DNA of 64,000 nt, from the NCBI RefSeq assembly GCF_017377505.1, contig NZ_JAFREN010000030.1, positions 1 through 64,000 of the forward strand, read 5' to 3'. Shown here piece after piece: positions 10,067-19,989 of this stretch. The notes under the pieces were generated by a model that ran no database searches, was not told where the DNA came from, and saw only the letters and a list, made by a program, of their open reading frames with translations. The translations under genes were made by a program, and so were the position numbers. Numbering within the stretch: the stretch's first letter is position 1; every line of letters begins with the position of its first letter. The DNA is from Enterococcus sp. DIV0212c. Lineage in GTDB: Bacteria; Bacillota; Bacilli; Lactobacillales; Enterococcaceae.

Positions 10067-10486
10067 CTACTCCTTTACCCCTTCTTCTCTTTCTAGAATC
10101 GTTTCATATTGTGTTTTTGCTAATTCAAAATTTGATTTTTCGATTGTTCTAGCAAGTTCCTTGATTGCTGGCGATAATTGTCGATATGTCTCATAAATCA
10201 ATTTGTCTTCTTCATCTAGAAGTTTTTGATAGCTGCTCAATTTTGCTTTATCTCCAATAATTTTAAAATCAGCCGCTACTTTTCTTAGATCTTTGGGATA
10301 CTCTTTATTCTTAATTTCCCCCATATTTTTCATATCTACCCACAATTGATATGTTTCTTTGAAACTTGTTTCTAAATCATAGATTTTTTTATCTAGATTT
10401 CCTTCATTTGCTTTACTACTACATCCGGTAAAGAACAAAATTGAAACAAAAAAAATGCACAAAGTTACCTTTTTAATACTTTTCAT
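10067..10486 (-). CDS. Small lipoprotein upstream of the RHS gene
   Basis: The preferred start is the ATG at 10486, which has an AAGGAGG site, not the longer frame. The 139-residue product has a lipoprotein signal peptide with lipobox FFTGC followed by SSKANEG, then a mostly helical, charged domain. It should be anchored to the outer face of the membrane. Its stop codon is 3 bases from the start of the RHS toxin, so the two are very likely co-transcribed. This suggests a part in secretion, surface retention or self-protection for the toxin, but no family is recognised. The upstream gap (10487-10769) is AT-rich and must hold divergent promoters; none is clear enough to place. Confidence 0.75.
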   Translation of the reverse strand: MKSIKKVTLCIFFVSILFFTGCSSKANEGNLDKKIYDLETSFKETYQLWVDMKNMGEIKNKEYPKDLRKVAADFKIIGDKAKLSSYQKLLDEEDKLIYETYRQLSPAIKELARTIEKSNFELAKTQYETILEREEGVKE

Positions 10487-10769
10487 TTTCAAACCTCCTT
10501 TTTGTATTTTAAACTTAACAAAAAGAGATGCGAATATCAATAGAATAACAATATAAAATATCATTTTATATTGACTAATTATAAAAACACTACGTTTTAT
10601 GTAGATAAAAATAACAAATAAAAACACGCTTAATTTCTTTACAATAATTGCTTTTTTACATCAAATTAATTTTTAAAAAATTATAGTTAAAACTGCTATC
10701 TTAAAACATCAAAAAGCATTATAGTTATGTCATAAGCAATCAAACCATAAATAAAAAGGAGCGAAGTCT

Positions 10770-11813
10770 GTGTCGATTTATGAAAAATTTATTCAAAATG
10801 AACGCTTAAGACGTTTTTTTGTTTTAGCTGTTGTTATTTTTATTTTATTTTTAGCGAGAAGCATGATCACAATGATTTTACTAACGTTTATCTTTACATT
10901 TTTAGCACTTCATTTTGTGAAATTTATGCAACAGATTATAAAAGTACCCTCTCTCATACTCGTTTTAGCCACGTATTCTTTAATCGTTTTTTTAGTCTAT
11001 CTAGCCATTACAAAATACGTTCCAGTGCTGATTCATCAGTCTGTGCAAATGTATAATTCTGTTGTTCATTTTTACCAAAATCCAACTGATGATCATAACC
11101 AATTATTAACGATCATCAATGACTATATCGAAAAATCAAACTTGATGACACAAATTCAAAATGGTGCAAGTATGATTTTACGTTATATTCAAGACCTTGG
11201 TTCCCTCGGGCTTTCCTTTGTTCTTTCATTCATTTTAAGTTTCTTCTTTATGATTGAGAAAAAGCAAATGGCTGAGTTTTCTAAGTTATTTTTAAAGAGT
11301 GATTTTGACTGGTTCTTTCAGGATATTTACTTTTTTGCAGATAAGTTTGTGAATACCTTTGGTGTCGTCATGGAAGCTCAATTTTTTATTGCTGTCGTTA
11401 ATACAGGGATCACGACGATTTGTCTGGCTTTGATTGGGTTTCATCAGTTACCGAGTCTAGCAATTATGATTTTTATTTTAAGCTTGATTCCAGTAGCTGG
11501 AGTGATTATTTCTTGTATTCCATTAAGTTTTATTGCCTACTCTCAAGGTGGGATCAATGATGTAATCTATATTTTAGTCGTGATTATTGTTGTTCATCTC
11601 TTTGAATCCTATGTATTGAATCCTAAATTTATGTCTAGTAAAACAGACCTGCCGATCTTTTATACTTTTGTTATTTTATTGATCAGCGAACGATTATTCG
11701 GTGTTTGGGGATTGATCGTTGGGATTCCAATTTTCACTTTCTTTTTAGATATTTTAAAAGTCAAACCCATTCAACCATTAAAAAAACTACCCACAATCAA
11801 AATGAAAAAGTAA
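10770..11813 (+). CDS. AI-2E family transporter (YdbI/PerM-like membrane protein)
   Basis: A 347-residue integral membrane protein with about seven hydrophobic segments and the layout of the AI-2E/PerM family: two or three N-terminal helices, a soluble central part (about 90-150), then C-terminal helices with the conserved GVWGLIVGIP segment near residue 310. It starts at a GTG with AAAAGGAG 9 bases upstream. Members have been linked to export of autoinducer-2 or to ion/proton antiport; the substrate cannot be read from sequence. It is monocistronic, divergent from the RHS operon, and ends in a strong hairpin. Confidence 0.85.
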   Translation: MSIYEKFIQNERLRRFFVLAVVIFILFLARSMITMILLTFIFTFLALHFVKFMQQIIKVPSLILVLATYSLIVFLVYLAITKYVPVLIHQSVQMYNSVVHFYQNPTDDHNQLLTIINDYIEKSNLMTQIQNGASMILRYIQDLGSLGLSFVLSFILSFFFMIEKKQMAEFSKLFLKSDFDWFFQDIYFFADKFVNTFGVVMEAQFFIAVVNTGITTICLALIGFHQLPSLAIMIFILSLIPVAGVIISCIPLSFIAYSQGGINDVIYILVVIIVVHLFESYVLNPKFMSSKTDLPIFYTFVILLISERLFGVWGLIVGIPIFTFFLDILKVKPIQPLKKLPTIKMKK

Positions 11814-11853
11814 GGCTGTGACAAAAGTCGTTTAGGCTTAATCAATTAGACTA

Positions 11854-11892
11854 AAAAACCGCACAATGCATAAAACGCATTGTGCGGTTTTT
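11854..11892 (+). terminator. Rho-independent terminator after the AI-2E family gene
   Basis: A perfect 16-bp stem (AAAAACCGCACAATGC with GCATTGTGCGGTTTTT) around a 7-base loop, with A and T runs on either side, so it can work in both directions. Confidence 0.9.
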
Positions 11893-12166
11893 AGGAAATT
11901 GCCGATGAACTTGGCTTTTTCACTTTTTTTTGTGGCTTTGGCTATTTTTTGTATTTGGAAAATCAGTCAGACAGCAAAGACTAATTGATTTCGGACCAAA
12001 TAACTATGTCTTAACAGCAGCCTGTTCCGACAAACCTAATACACGGCCATATATAAGGAATATTACTCAATTCCTCTGCTTTCTTTAAAGCTAAAAACTA
12101 GCGCTTTTCTAATCCAAGAAAAAACTAGCTGAACCACCTTTTACACCCTTTTTTTATTTTCCTCAT
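11893..12166. other. Intergenic region, repeat-like, no gene seen
   Basis: No convincing ORF. Just after the AI-2E stop there is AGGCTGTGACAAAAG, and a partly complementary CAGCAGCCTGT occurs near 12017, so the whole stretch 11816-12030 could fold into one long imperfect structure with the terminator at its heart. Similar AGGCTGTGAC-type intergenic sequences recur in enterococcal genomes as far as I recall. Confidence 0.4.
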
Positions 12167-12685
12167 TTACTGCAAGTTAAACTCTTTTGTCAGCTTCACT
12201 TTATCGCTGAATAGTTTTGTTGCTTCAACAGATACTGGTGTTGTCATGTCTGCTAATTTGTACGGTACTTTTAAATTCAACGTTGCTCCTGGCTGGATTT
12301 CAGTCATTGAATCTACATACCCTTCTTCTCCCATAATTGCTGAATCTAAAGCAATGCCATTTTGAAAAGCTTTAGTTGTGATCGACGTTAAAAACATTGC
12401 ATTTTTATCACTATTATTAGTAAATTCATAAGAAATGACCCCAACATCTGCTCCATTATAATCTTTCGCAAATGTCATTTCCTTGATCACAACATGATAA
12501 TCGCCTAAATCACCCGCATCAGTCACGTCAGGTGCAGCTTCTGATTCTTGGCTTTTTACAACATCACTTGTCGGTGCTTCTTTTTTTGATTTTACTTCGT
12601 CTTTAGAATCAGATCCTAGATTTACTAGAACACCACCTACTACTAAAATACCGACTCCGATCAAAACAATTTTCTTCACGTTCAT
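12167..12685 (-). CDS. DUF5067-like exported protein
   Basis: A 172-residue protein with one N-terminal membrane segment (KIVLIGVGILVVGGVLVNLG) without a lipobox cysteine. A charged, Ser/Glu-rich linker follows (about 25-60), then a beta-rich domain with YHVVIKEMTF and a VISYEFTNNSD motif typical of the DUF5067/DUF4352 immunoglobulin-like fold. It is probably anchored to the outer surface of the membrane. The function is unknown. It follows the kinase gene on the same strand after a 153-bp gap without an obvious terminator, so it may be co-transcribed. Confidence 0.7.
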   Translation of the reverse strand: MNVKKIVLIGVGILVVGGVLVNLGSDSKDEVKSKKEAPTSDVVKSQESEAAPDVTDAGDLGDYHVVIKEMTFAKDYNGADVGVISYEFTNNSDKNAMFLTSITTKAFQNGIALDSAIMGEEGYVDSMTEIQPGATLNLKVPYKLADMTTPVSVEATKLFSDKVKLTKEFNLQ

Positions 12686-12838
12686 TTTTTTGTCTCCTTT
12701 GTTATTTAGTCCGTTGATACACCTTGATATTACCTAATAAACAAAAAAGAATCTTATGCATTTTGCATAGTTCGATAACAAAAAAACTCATTCTGTGAAA
12801 CGAATCATAAACATCCGTGACAGAACAAGTCTAATTTA

Positions 12839-14065
12839 TTAGTTGAAACTTCTGTATATAAACGAATTAAGCTCTAAACCAACTTTTGTAATCAAAAACC
12901 AAAATAAAAACAATAATCCATAACCTATAAAGCGATAAATTTTATTTTCAGAATAGAATAAAGGCAACTTTCTTTGATAATCTAAAAAATTGGTAAATAA
13001 GACGAGCGGCAACCAAAACATAAAAAGATAGTCGATAAATTTCAGGATTTTCAGACTTCCTGTTGGCTCATCCCATACATTTCCTATTGTCCCGATCAAT
13101 AAAAGAATATACCAAGACAATGCAATCGCTCGCTTCCACAATGTTTCCGTTCGAAAACCTGGAATATACTTTCTAAAAAAGCTGGCAATCCTTTCTTTCC
13201 AACGACTGCCTGTGATAGCAAGTTGCCTCGTATATTTGTTTGTCTCCCAAATAGTTGTAATGGATCTATTATTTGTATACATTCTTATTGGACTTTTTTT
13301 TGAAGCAGCAGCCCGAGACTTCGCTTGTTTTTTAGCATTTATTTGTTTTGACCGTTGTTCTCTAAGTGCCAAATGCATTTCTAGAGCGGATTGATAGCGT
13401 TCTGCTGGCTCTAGTTTGGTTGCTTTTCGAATAACCGCTCTTAAGGTCCGGTCTTCTGTTAACTGTTTTTTTGGATACTCTTTTACTGAACAAATATTCA
13501 TTACAACACCCAGAGAATACAAGTCACTTCGTTCATCTGACTCAGCAAAACCAAATTGTTCAGGTGAAGCAAATCCAACTGTCCCTAGCTGAACAGTATC
13601 GCTTTCTTTCTCCCCATCAAAAACCCGAACCGCATCAAAATCGATTAGCTTTACAACACCATCATTAGTCAACATAATATTTCCCGGTTTAATATCTCTA
13701 TGAACCAAGCCTTTATTATGCAATGCGCCTAAAGCTTCTAAAACAGACATTGCTATAGTTAAAATTTGCTCTGTTTCTAAAATTTCAGAAGTCTGAATCA
13801 CTTCGCTCAATGTTCTTCCGTGAATAAATTCTTCATACAACCATAGTTTTCCGTCTTGAACAATAAGATCTTGAATTTGTGGTAAATGAGCATGTTTGAT
13901 TTTTTGGAGCGTGACTAAATGCTCTTCTAAATATAATGGATAGCATTTTCTTACAAAAAATTTTTTGGTATTAATTTCCCGAACAAGAATCGGTCCATTT
14001 ATTTTATCCGTTAGAGGCTCAATTTCTTTATATAAAAGAGACTTCTCACTATTGTTCTTTTCCAT
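12839..14065 (-). CDS. Membrane-anchored Ser/Thr protein kinase
   Basis: A 408-residue protein with a eukaryotic-type kinase domain (about 20-240) and three or so hydrophobic segments near the C-terminus (about 315-400). Visible motifs are a candidate ATP lysine at K40 (FFVRKC), the catalytic loop HRDIKPGN at 122-129, metal-binding IDFD at 141-144 (DFD, not DFG) and an activation segment ending GTVGFASPEQ. No clear glycine-rich loop is visible. There are no PASTA repeats, so this is not the PrkC/IreK peptidoglycan-sensing kinase. It is divergent from a helix-turn-helix gene across 120 bp, and that pairing suggests a linked regulator. Substrates are unknown. Confidence 0.85.
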   Translation of the reverse strand: MEKNNSEKSLLYKEIEPLTDKINGPILVREINTKKFFVRKCYPLYLEEHLVTLQKIKHAHLPQIQDLIVQDGKLWLYEEFIHGRTLSEVIQTSEILETEQILTIAMSVLEALGALHNKGLVHRDIKPGNIMLTNDGVVKLIDFDAVRVFDGEKESDTVQLGTVGFASPEQFGFAESDERSDLYSLGVVMNICSVKEYPKKQLTEDRTLRAVIRKATKLEPAERYQSALEMHLALREQRSKQINAKKQAKSRAAASKKSPIRMYTNNRSITTIWETNKYTRQLAITGSRWKERIASFFRKYIPGFRTETLWKRAIALSWYILLLIGTIGNVWDEPTGSLKILKFIDYLFMFWLPLVLFTNFLDYQRKLPLFYSENKIYRFIGYGLLFLFWFLITKVGLELNSFIYRSFN

Positions 14066-14185
14066 GATTACACTCCATTGATTTCATTTACTTTTCAATT
14101 ATAGCAAATAAAGTATTGTAATAGGGACTATCTTTGTTAAAATCGATGTATAATAGACATAATAATTTAAATATAGGGGATAACT

Positions 14186-14617
14186 ATGATGCAAGAAAAA
14201 GATACAGACAAGCTACTGCACTCGCTTAAACAAGCAGATAATTTTCAAACGATTTTTTCTGAAACTCGCCAATATATCATTGATCAAACATTGAAAAATT
14301 ATTTAGCTTATTGGTTGAATAATAAAAAGCTTTCAAAAAGTAGCGTGTTAAAAAAAGCTGGCATAGCAGAAGCGACTGGCTACCAATACTTCGATGGTAA
14401 ACGAAATCCTTCCAGAGAGAAAGTCATAGCTTTAAGCATTGGTTTAGAGCTAACCTTAGAAGAAACGAATGAACTAATGAAAAAAACAGGTTATGCTCAA
14501 CTTTATCCGAAACATCCATGGGATGCGGTAGTCATTTATGGTATCTCCCACAAATTATCTATTCCAGAAATTGATGATTATTTATATAACGAAGATCTCA
14601 AAACATTTGGCGAATAA
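14186..14617 (+). CDS. Helix-turn-helix (XRE-like) regulator divergent from the kinase
   Basis: A 143-residue soluble protein. Residues about 45-100 read as a Cro/C1-type helix-turn-helix: LSKSSVLKKAGIAEATGYQY, then a recognition-like segment YFDGKRNPSREKVIALSIGL. The C-terminal 40 residues (HPWDAVVIYGISHKLSIPEI) are helical and may mediate dimerisation. It starts at an ATG after AGGGGATA. The divergent arrangement with the kinase makes it a plausible regulator or phosphorylation target, which is inference. Confidence 0.7.
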   Translation: MMQEKDTDKLLHSLKQADNFQTIFSETRQYIIDQTLKNYLAYWLNNKKLSKSSVLKKAGIAEATGYQYFDGKRNPSREKVIALSIGLELTLEETNELMKKTGYAQLYPKHPWDAVVIYGISHKLSIPEIDDYLYNEDLKTFGE

Positions 14618-14630
14618 CTGAAATTCACAA

Positions 14631-14671
14631 AAAAATACAACCTATCCCAATAAGAATAGCGTTGTATTTTT
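14631..14671. terminator. Bidirectional terminator between the HTH gene and nhaC
   Basis: An 11-bp stem AAAAATACAAC / GTTGTATTTTT with further pairing inside (CTAT/ATAG) and T runs on both strands. It separates two convergent genes. Confidence 0.85.
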
Positions 14672-14677
14672 GTTTTA

Positions 14678-16048
14678 TTATTTTTTTGCTTGTTTTTTAC
14701 TACTAATCGTGACAAAAAATGACAATAACGGTAAGATATAACAGAAAACCGCATATGGCAAATAACTGGTTGTAGCAATTCCTAAAGTGCCTGAGATAAA
14801 GACACCGCTCACGCCCCAAGGAATCAGAGGATTCACAACCGAACCAGCATCATTTAATCCTCTAGACAACAGTGTTAGGGGAACTTCTTTTTCTTTAAAT
14901 TTATTAATAAATGATTTTCCTGGTAAGATGATCGACAAATACTGTTCACCGATTAGAACATTGATTCCAATTGAGCTCATCATCGTGATAAAAATAAGTT
15001 TTTGACGCGAATTGATTGCTGTCTCAAAGCGTTGCAACAAGCAATCGATAATTTCCATTTTCACTAATAACCCACCTAAGGCTAAAGCCAAAATAATCAA
15101 GGATACCGACCACATCATACTTTGAATACCACCTCTAGAAAGCAGTTCATCCACCTGTGTGTTGCCTGTATGAGAAACAAAACCATTTTGAATCATATCT
15201 GCTGTCTCTACAAACGAAAAATGTCCATTCATAAAGAAAATCAAAATCAAGGATGTACAAATACTCAGCAGCAATGTCGGAATTGCCGGGATTTTCTTCC
15301 AAGCGCAAACAAACAAAATTGCTAGAGGAATCATCTCAACAAAGGAAATCGTAAAATGGTTATTTAACGTATTTACAATTTCGTGAATGCTTGTACTGTC
15401 CAAAGCACCATCATAATGCAGTCCCATGACTAAAAAGTAGCCAAACGAAAGAATAGCAGCTGGAATCGCTGTTTTATATGTATTTTTCAAATGATCAAAT
15501 AAATCAACTTCTGAAATTGCTGCAGCCAAATTCACTGTATCTGACAAAGGAGAAATCGAGTTACCTAAAAAAGCTCCAGAAACAATTGCTCCTGTTGTTA
15601 ATGCAGGATCAACGCCAATCAAACTACCCATTCCTAAAAAAGCAATCCCGATCGTCGAAATGGTTGTAAAAGAACTCCCAACAGCGCCTCCTACGATTCC
15701 GCACACAATAAAAACAGTCGGGATAAAATATTTCACTGATAAGAAAGAAAAACCTAAAACCATGATTGTTGGAATTGTCCCAGCAGCAATCCAAACACTG
15801 ATCAACGCACCAATTAAAATGAAAATCACTATCGGGATAATACCGGAAGAAATGCCTTCGACCAACGCATCATGAATAAAATCCCAAGAAAACTTTTTAT
15901 ACACCGCAAACAAAAGTAAATAACCAATAGCAATCAATATAGCAACATGAGCTGGAATACCAAAACCAATAATACTGATACCGATCATCAACAATAATGT
16001 TATTAATAAGAACACAGCTTCGTTAAAATTCACTTGATATTTTTTCAT
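14678..16048 (-). CDS. nhaC: Na+/H+ antiporter NhaC of the tyramine cluster
   Basis: A 456-residue polytopic membrane protein (about 11-12 hydrophobic segments) of the NhaC family. Landmarks are the GSSFTTISTIGIAFLGMG stretch and GNSISPLSDTVNLAAA in the middle, and LIPWGVSGVFISGTLGI near the end. The start at 16048 is preferred to the longer frame because GAGG lies 8 bases upstream. In E. faecalis an nhaC gene is the last member of the tyrosine-decarboxylase operon, and it is last here too, after tdc. It presumably helps pH or Na+ balance during acid-driven decarboxylation. Confidence 0.85.
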   Translation of the reverse strand: MKKYQVNFNEAVFLLITLLLMIGISIIGFGIPAHVAILIAIGYLLLFAVYKKFSWDFIHDALVEGISSGIIPIVIFILIGALISVWIAAGTIPTIMVLGFSFLSVKYFIPTVFIVCGIVGGAVGSSFTTISTIGIAFLGMGSLIGVDPALTTGAIVSGAFLGNSISPLSDTVNLAAAISEVDLFDHLKNTYKTAIPAAILSFGYFLVMGLHYDGALDSTSIHEIVNTLNNHFTISFVEMIPLAILFVCAWKKIPAIPTLLLSICTSLILIFFMNGHFSFVETADMIQNGFVSHTGNTQVDELLSRGGIQSMMWSVSLIILALALGGLLVKMEIIDCLLQRFETAINSRQKLIFITMMSSIGINVLIGEQYLSIILPGKSFINKFKEKEVPLTLLSRGLNDAGSVVNPLIPWGVSGVFISGTLGIATTSYLPYAVFCYILPLLSFFVTISSKKQAKK

Positions 16049-16134
16049 ACATTGTACCTCACATTTTTGTAGAAACCGATGAAAGACTCCTTTCATCCCT
16101 TCCTATTTATTTGTTTTTAAAGAAAATCTGCAGC

Positions 16135-16166
16135 TGCGGTAAAGCTTGAATAAACGCTTTACCGCA
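16135..16166 (-). other. Intercistronic hairpin between tdc and nhaC
   Basis: A perfect 11-bp GC-rich stem (TGCGGTAAAGC / GCTTTACCGCA) with a 10-base loop lies 88 bases before the nhaC start. No T run follows on the minus strand, so it looks more like an RNA-stability or partial-attenuation structure than a full terminator. It could lower nhaC expression relative to tdc. Confidence 0.6.
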
Positions 16167-16275
16167 CCCACAGTGGTCAAATCACAGTCGTATAAAAAGT
16201 TACTTATCAGGAATTTTTATGTTCTTAATATCTTGCGCAGCTTTTAGATACTTCTACCTTGACCATCCTTTTCTC

Positions 16276-18129
16276 TTATTCAGCGTAGATTGCTTCTAGT
16301 TTTTCTTGGATCGCTGTTTTGATTTTTTCTGCATATTCATCAAATACTTCTTTATCATTCATATATGGTGACATACCAGCAGCACGTAAGATCGTTACTT
16401 TGTCTGCACGTTCCCATTCAGCACGAGAAAATCCTAAGCTGTTCACAAATTCAAATGGGCTGTGTCCATATTCTTCGATAGCAAAATCTGTATGTGAAGT
16501 AATGAATTCGTTGTTATATAATCCACCTTTTGCATAAGATGCATAGTCGTAGAAATCATGGTTTAATTTATTCATTTTCACAAGATCTGTATTGCCTTTT
16601 TCGTTAAATACATAGTCAACCATGTTAAAATCAGGTTTTGTTAATGCATGGATTTCGATTGTTTTATCGCCAACTTTAAATTCTAATCCATCGATAAAGT
16701 GATAGAAATGATACGCTCCTTCAATACTTGCGCCCATCAATTTACCGTAACCAGTTACGTTTAATGGCAATACTTTGTGAGCAGTCCAAACAGCGGCAGC
16801 CGTTGCACCAGCTTTAGATCCTTCAAGAATATAAGCACCTAATAAGGCTGGAATATCTGCTCCTTTTTCAAATACATACGTTGCAAAGTAAGAAATCACG
16901 TCACGCATACGGATATCTTTGATTACGACACCACCAGCTGAATAAGGGATATAACCCATTTTGTGTGGGTCGATCGTTACAGATTCAGCTTGTTCGATTG
17001 CTTTGAATGATTCATAAACTTCTCTGGTCAACCAATCATTTTTTTCTTGGAAGATGTTATGTTTAGCATATGTTTCTTCAATTTTATCCCATTCGATAAA
17101 TTGATCATTTTCATCTAAGAAAATTGAACGTCCATAACCGCCGTAAGCTGCGTCAACGTGTACATAGAAGTAAATGCCTTCTTTAGCTAATTTATCACGT
17201 AAAGCAATGATTTGATCGATACGGTCAACTTGTCCTTCTTCTGTTGAACCGACAACACCAACCACTCCAAGAGTAGGAATTCCTTGTGCTGCTAGATCAC
17301 GGATTTGTGCTTCTAATTTATCAATATCCATACGGTATTCGCTATTTACTTCACCAGCAATTACTTGATCTAAACCAATACCGATGATGTCAGCGGCTTT
17401 TAACCATGAATAATGTTTTGTTTGTGGTACGATCCATTTACCTAATTTATCTAAGTTTTTACCACTACGAGCTGAGTGAGCTTTGATATCATCAAATTTA
17501 TCTTGTAATTGATCTAAAATATCCAAAACTTCAGAAGTAGACATATTTAGTAATTCCCAATCAGATTTACCTGCAACCATTTCTGGTGCAACGGCTTGAA
17601 TAGCCCATGGCAATGATTTCATATTACGCGCATACCATAAACCTTCTAAGTTAGCGATTGAACCATCTGCTGCAATATGACCCCAGCCATTTTCATAGCC
17701 CATTAATGTAGCGAATTCAAGTCCAACTTCTTCTTCCATTTGTGAAGTTGCTGGTGATGACTCATAAGCCACGTTATTGCCGTTCCAAAGCATTGCAGTT
17801 GTATAGGCGATAATTGATGGCATTAATGTTTCAGCGTTCATATGGCCCCAGAAACGACCTGCTGAGTGCCACGGAAGTGATTCTGTACGTAAACGTGAAG
17901 ATAACACATTGAAAACACTTCTCATATTGTCTGCTGTTTCTTGGAAACTTTTAGAACTTCTATCTTGTGGTGAAATAACTGGTAAATCTTGCGGCATGTA
18001 GTTTTGTCTCCAGCCAACATGTTCATCGATCATTTTGTTTAATAGTTCTTTGAATAAATCTACGTTTTCACCTTTGTCGCCTATAAATAATGCTTTTAAA
18101 TTTGTATCATCAGTGTTGAAATTTTTCAT
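16276..18129 (-). CDS. tdc: Tyrosine decarboxylase (PLP-dependent, group II)
   Basis: A 617-residue enzyme that converts L-tyrosine to tyramine plus CO2, consuming a proton. It follows the enterococcal/lactobacillar TyrDC pattern throughout, including [28 protein letters not shown] and the PLP-lysine motif TIDPHKMGY (Lys 390), close to the published Lys 392 of homologues. The start at 18129 has GGAGG 8 bases upstream; the eight earlier codons of the frame are excluded. It is second in tyrP-tdc-nhaC. Family members also accept phenylalanine and, in gut enterococci, L-DOPA, so substrate preference here is open. In E. faecalis the gene directly follows tyrS; here tyrP comes between. Confidence 0.93.
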   Translation of the reverse strand: MKNFNTDDTNLKALFIGDKGENVDLFKELLNKMIDEHVGWRQNYMPQDLPVISPQDRSSKSFQETADNMRSVFNVLSSRLRTESLPWHSAGRFWGHMNAETLMPSIIAYTTAMLWNGNNVAYESSPATSQMEEEVGLEFATLMGYENGWGHIAADGSIANLEGLWYARNMKSLPWAIQAVAPEMVAGKSDWELLNMSTSEVLDILDQLQDKFDDIKAHSARSGKNLDKLGKWIVPQTKHYSWLKAADIIGIGLDQVIAGEVNSEYRMDIDKLEAQIRDLAAQGIPTLGVVGVVGSTEEGQVDRIDQIIALRDKLAKEGIYFYVHVDAAYGGYGRSIFLDENDQFIEWDKIEETYAKHNIFQEKNDWLTREVYESFKAIEQAESVTIDPHKMGYIPYSAGGVVIKDIRMRDVISYFATYVFEKGADIPALLGAYILEGSKAGATAAAVWTAHKVLPLNVTGYGKLMGASIEGAYHFYHFIDGLEFKVGDKTIEIHALTKPDFNMVDYVFNEKGNTDLVKMNKLNHDFYDYASYAKGGLYNNEFITSHTDFAIEEYGHSPFEFVNSLGFSRAEWERADKVTILRAAGMSPYMNDKEVFDEYAEKIKTAIQEKLEAIYAE

Positions 18130-18193
18130 GATATTTTCCTCCAATAGTTTCATAATTGATCATGCTGAAAATTCTATTTTTATTCGTTATTTC

Positions 18194-19600
18194 TTATTTA
18201 TCTGTTTTCTTCCATTCTGGTTTCTTTCTCTTATAAATGATCAATGCAATACCGATCATGATCACAGTTGCCGCCACTTGGAAAATGATATATGCTACAT
18301 GTCCACTTTGAGGAACAGAAGTTGGCGGAATCAAGCTGACTAAAATCGTAACAATCACACTAACGATTGCTAAAACTGAGACAAACCACATCAAACCATT
18401 GCCTTTGCTTCCTAATCTAAATGGACGCTTCACATCCGGCATGCTGTAACGTAACTTAATCGCTGAAAGTGAAATTAATAGATACACTACACAATAAAGA
18501 ATCGTTGTTGTGATCGTAATGATCAAAAATGCTGCACTAATATCTGGCACGACAACATATAAGAATGAAACTAGTGAAATGACAATTGCTTGAATCATTA
18601 CAAACACAATTGGAATTCCTTTGGCATTACGTTTTTGGAAGAATGGAGGTAAGTTTCCTTCTTCTGCAACTTTGATCATTGATTTACTTGGACCTAAAAC
18701 CCAAGCACTCAATTGAACTAAAACACCCACTAAAATCATCAATGAAATAATGTTGTTGAAAATTGCTGGAATCCCAAGATCTTGTGTCATGATCACAAAT
18801 GGTTGTGTGATATTGGCAAGTTCCATTTTTCCAGCCGGTACGCTATCTGCTACACTTAAACCAGCTGCTAAGTTGAAAACAACTAATAGTAAAACAGAAG
18901 CAATTACTGCGATTGGATAATTACGTTTTGGATTATCAATATTGTTTGCATGAACAGATGAAATTTCTACTCCAGCAAAAATGAAGATGATCCCTGTCAA
19001 AGTTGGTAAGCTACCTAAATCGCTAAAGTCAGGTAATAACTTGCTCGCTTCAAAATGACCTAAGTAACTATCTTGATTGATACCATGTTTTGCCATGTAC
19101 ATCATGCCTAAAATAACTAAAGCAACAAATGGAATATAAACACCGATCACAGCACCCCAGTCACCAGCGATTTTTACCATGTCAAATTTCAAATTAAGCA
19201 ATGTAATACCCCAATAAGAAATCAAGATCATGATAAAAATGAATAAATTATTATGTCCTAAATCCGGACGATCGATCACGTAACCAAGTAATACACCTAC
19301 GGTTGAAGCAACCATTACCATTCCGAAAAACATTTGTACCCATAATAACCACGAAGTAACAAAACCCCATTTTTCTCCAAAAGCATTACGTACCCAAACT
19401 TGAGGGCCGCCTTCTTCTGGCCAGCCAGTTGAAAGCTCAGCTGAAATCAACGCAATTGGTAAAGCAAAGCAGCAAGCTGCGATCAACATATAGAAGATTT
19501 GCGCCCATCCTGTTGAAGCTAATGTTGGAACACTACGAACCGTTCCAAAAAAGGCCATGGTAATTCCAATTAATCCAAATAATGATAATTTCTTATTCAT
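18194..19600 (-). CDS. tyrP: Tyrosine/tyramine antiporter
   Basis: A 468-residue APC-superfamily permease with about 12 membrane helices, starting MNKKLSLFGLIGITMAFFGT. The early glycine-rich first helix and GVEISSVHANNI in the middle are typical of amino acid/amine exchangers of the GadC/TyrP type. It imports tyrosine in exchange for tyramine, which together with decarboxylation generates proton motive force and acid resistance. It is first in the minus-strand operon, has its own promoter (19664-19692) and AGGAGG before the ATG, and lies 64 bp before tdc. Confidence 0.9.
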   Translation of the reverse strand: MNKKLSLFGLIGITMAFFGTVRSVPTLASTGWAQIFYMLIAACCFALPIALISAELSTGWPEEGGPQVWVRNAFGEKWGFVTSWLLWVQMFFGMVMVASTVGVLLGYVIDRPDLGHNNLFIFIMILISYWGITLLNLKFDMVKIAGDWGAVIGVYIPFVALVILGMMYMAKHGINQDSYLGHFEASKLLPDFSDLGSLPTLTGIIFIFAGVEISSVHANNIDNPKRNYPIAVIASVLLLVVFNLAAGLSVADSVPAGKMELANITQPFVIMTQDLGIPAIFNNIISLMILVGVLVQLSAWVLGPSKSMIKVAEEGNLPPFFQKRNAKGIPIVFVMIQAIVISLVSFLYVVVPDISAAFLIITITTTILYCVVYLLISLSAIKLRYSMPDVKRPFRLGSKGNGLMWFVSVLAIVSVIVTILVSLIPPTSVPQSGHVAYIIFQVAATVIMIGIALIIYKRKKPEWKKTDK

Positions 19601-19663
19601 GTTTCTGTTTGACCTCCTGATTAAAAATTATTTTTTGTTTCCCACATGTGAAATCACTCCCAA

Positions 19664-19692
19664 AGTATAGGTAGCTTTGAGCCTTAAGTCAA
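19664..19692 (-). promoter_or_regulatory. Promoter of tyrP-tdc-nhaC
   Basis: On the minus strand, TTGACT and TATACT are separated by exactly 17 bases, 64 bases before the tyrP start. No terminator or riboswitch separates it from the gene, so this operon, unlike tyrS, is not obviously attenuation-controlled. A short stem (AATGCT/AGCATT, about 19752-19775) lies upstream. Confidence 0.75.
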
Positions 19693-19940
19693 AAAGAGGA
19701 GAATTAAAAAAATAGCCCAGTATTTAACATTTTTGCACTCTATACAGCGCGTTAATGCTCCACTGCGCTAAAGCATTTGTGTGAAAAAAAGAACATAAAA
19801 CAGCTTTTTGTAATAGGGCTATTTGCAATTGTCAGAAATCATAGTTCACAAATACTAATTTCAATAAACCTAGATTAAAGTGAAGTCTATTTAAATGAGA
19901 AAGACCTCATTTAAAAATAATAAAAGAAAAAAAGAAGTAT

Positions 19941-19969
19941 TTGACAAGTTGGCTTATTTGTCGTAGAAT
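19941..19969 (+). promoter_or_regulatory. Promoter of the T-box/tyrS transcript
   Basis: TTGACA and TAGAAT are separated by 17 bases, placing the start of transcription just before the T-box leader. Confidence 0.8.
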
Positions 19970-19989
19970 TGCTACAAAATAACATATCA

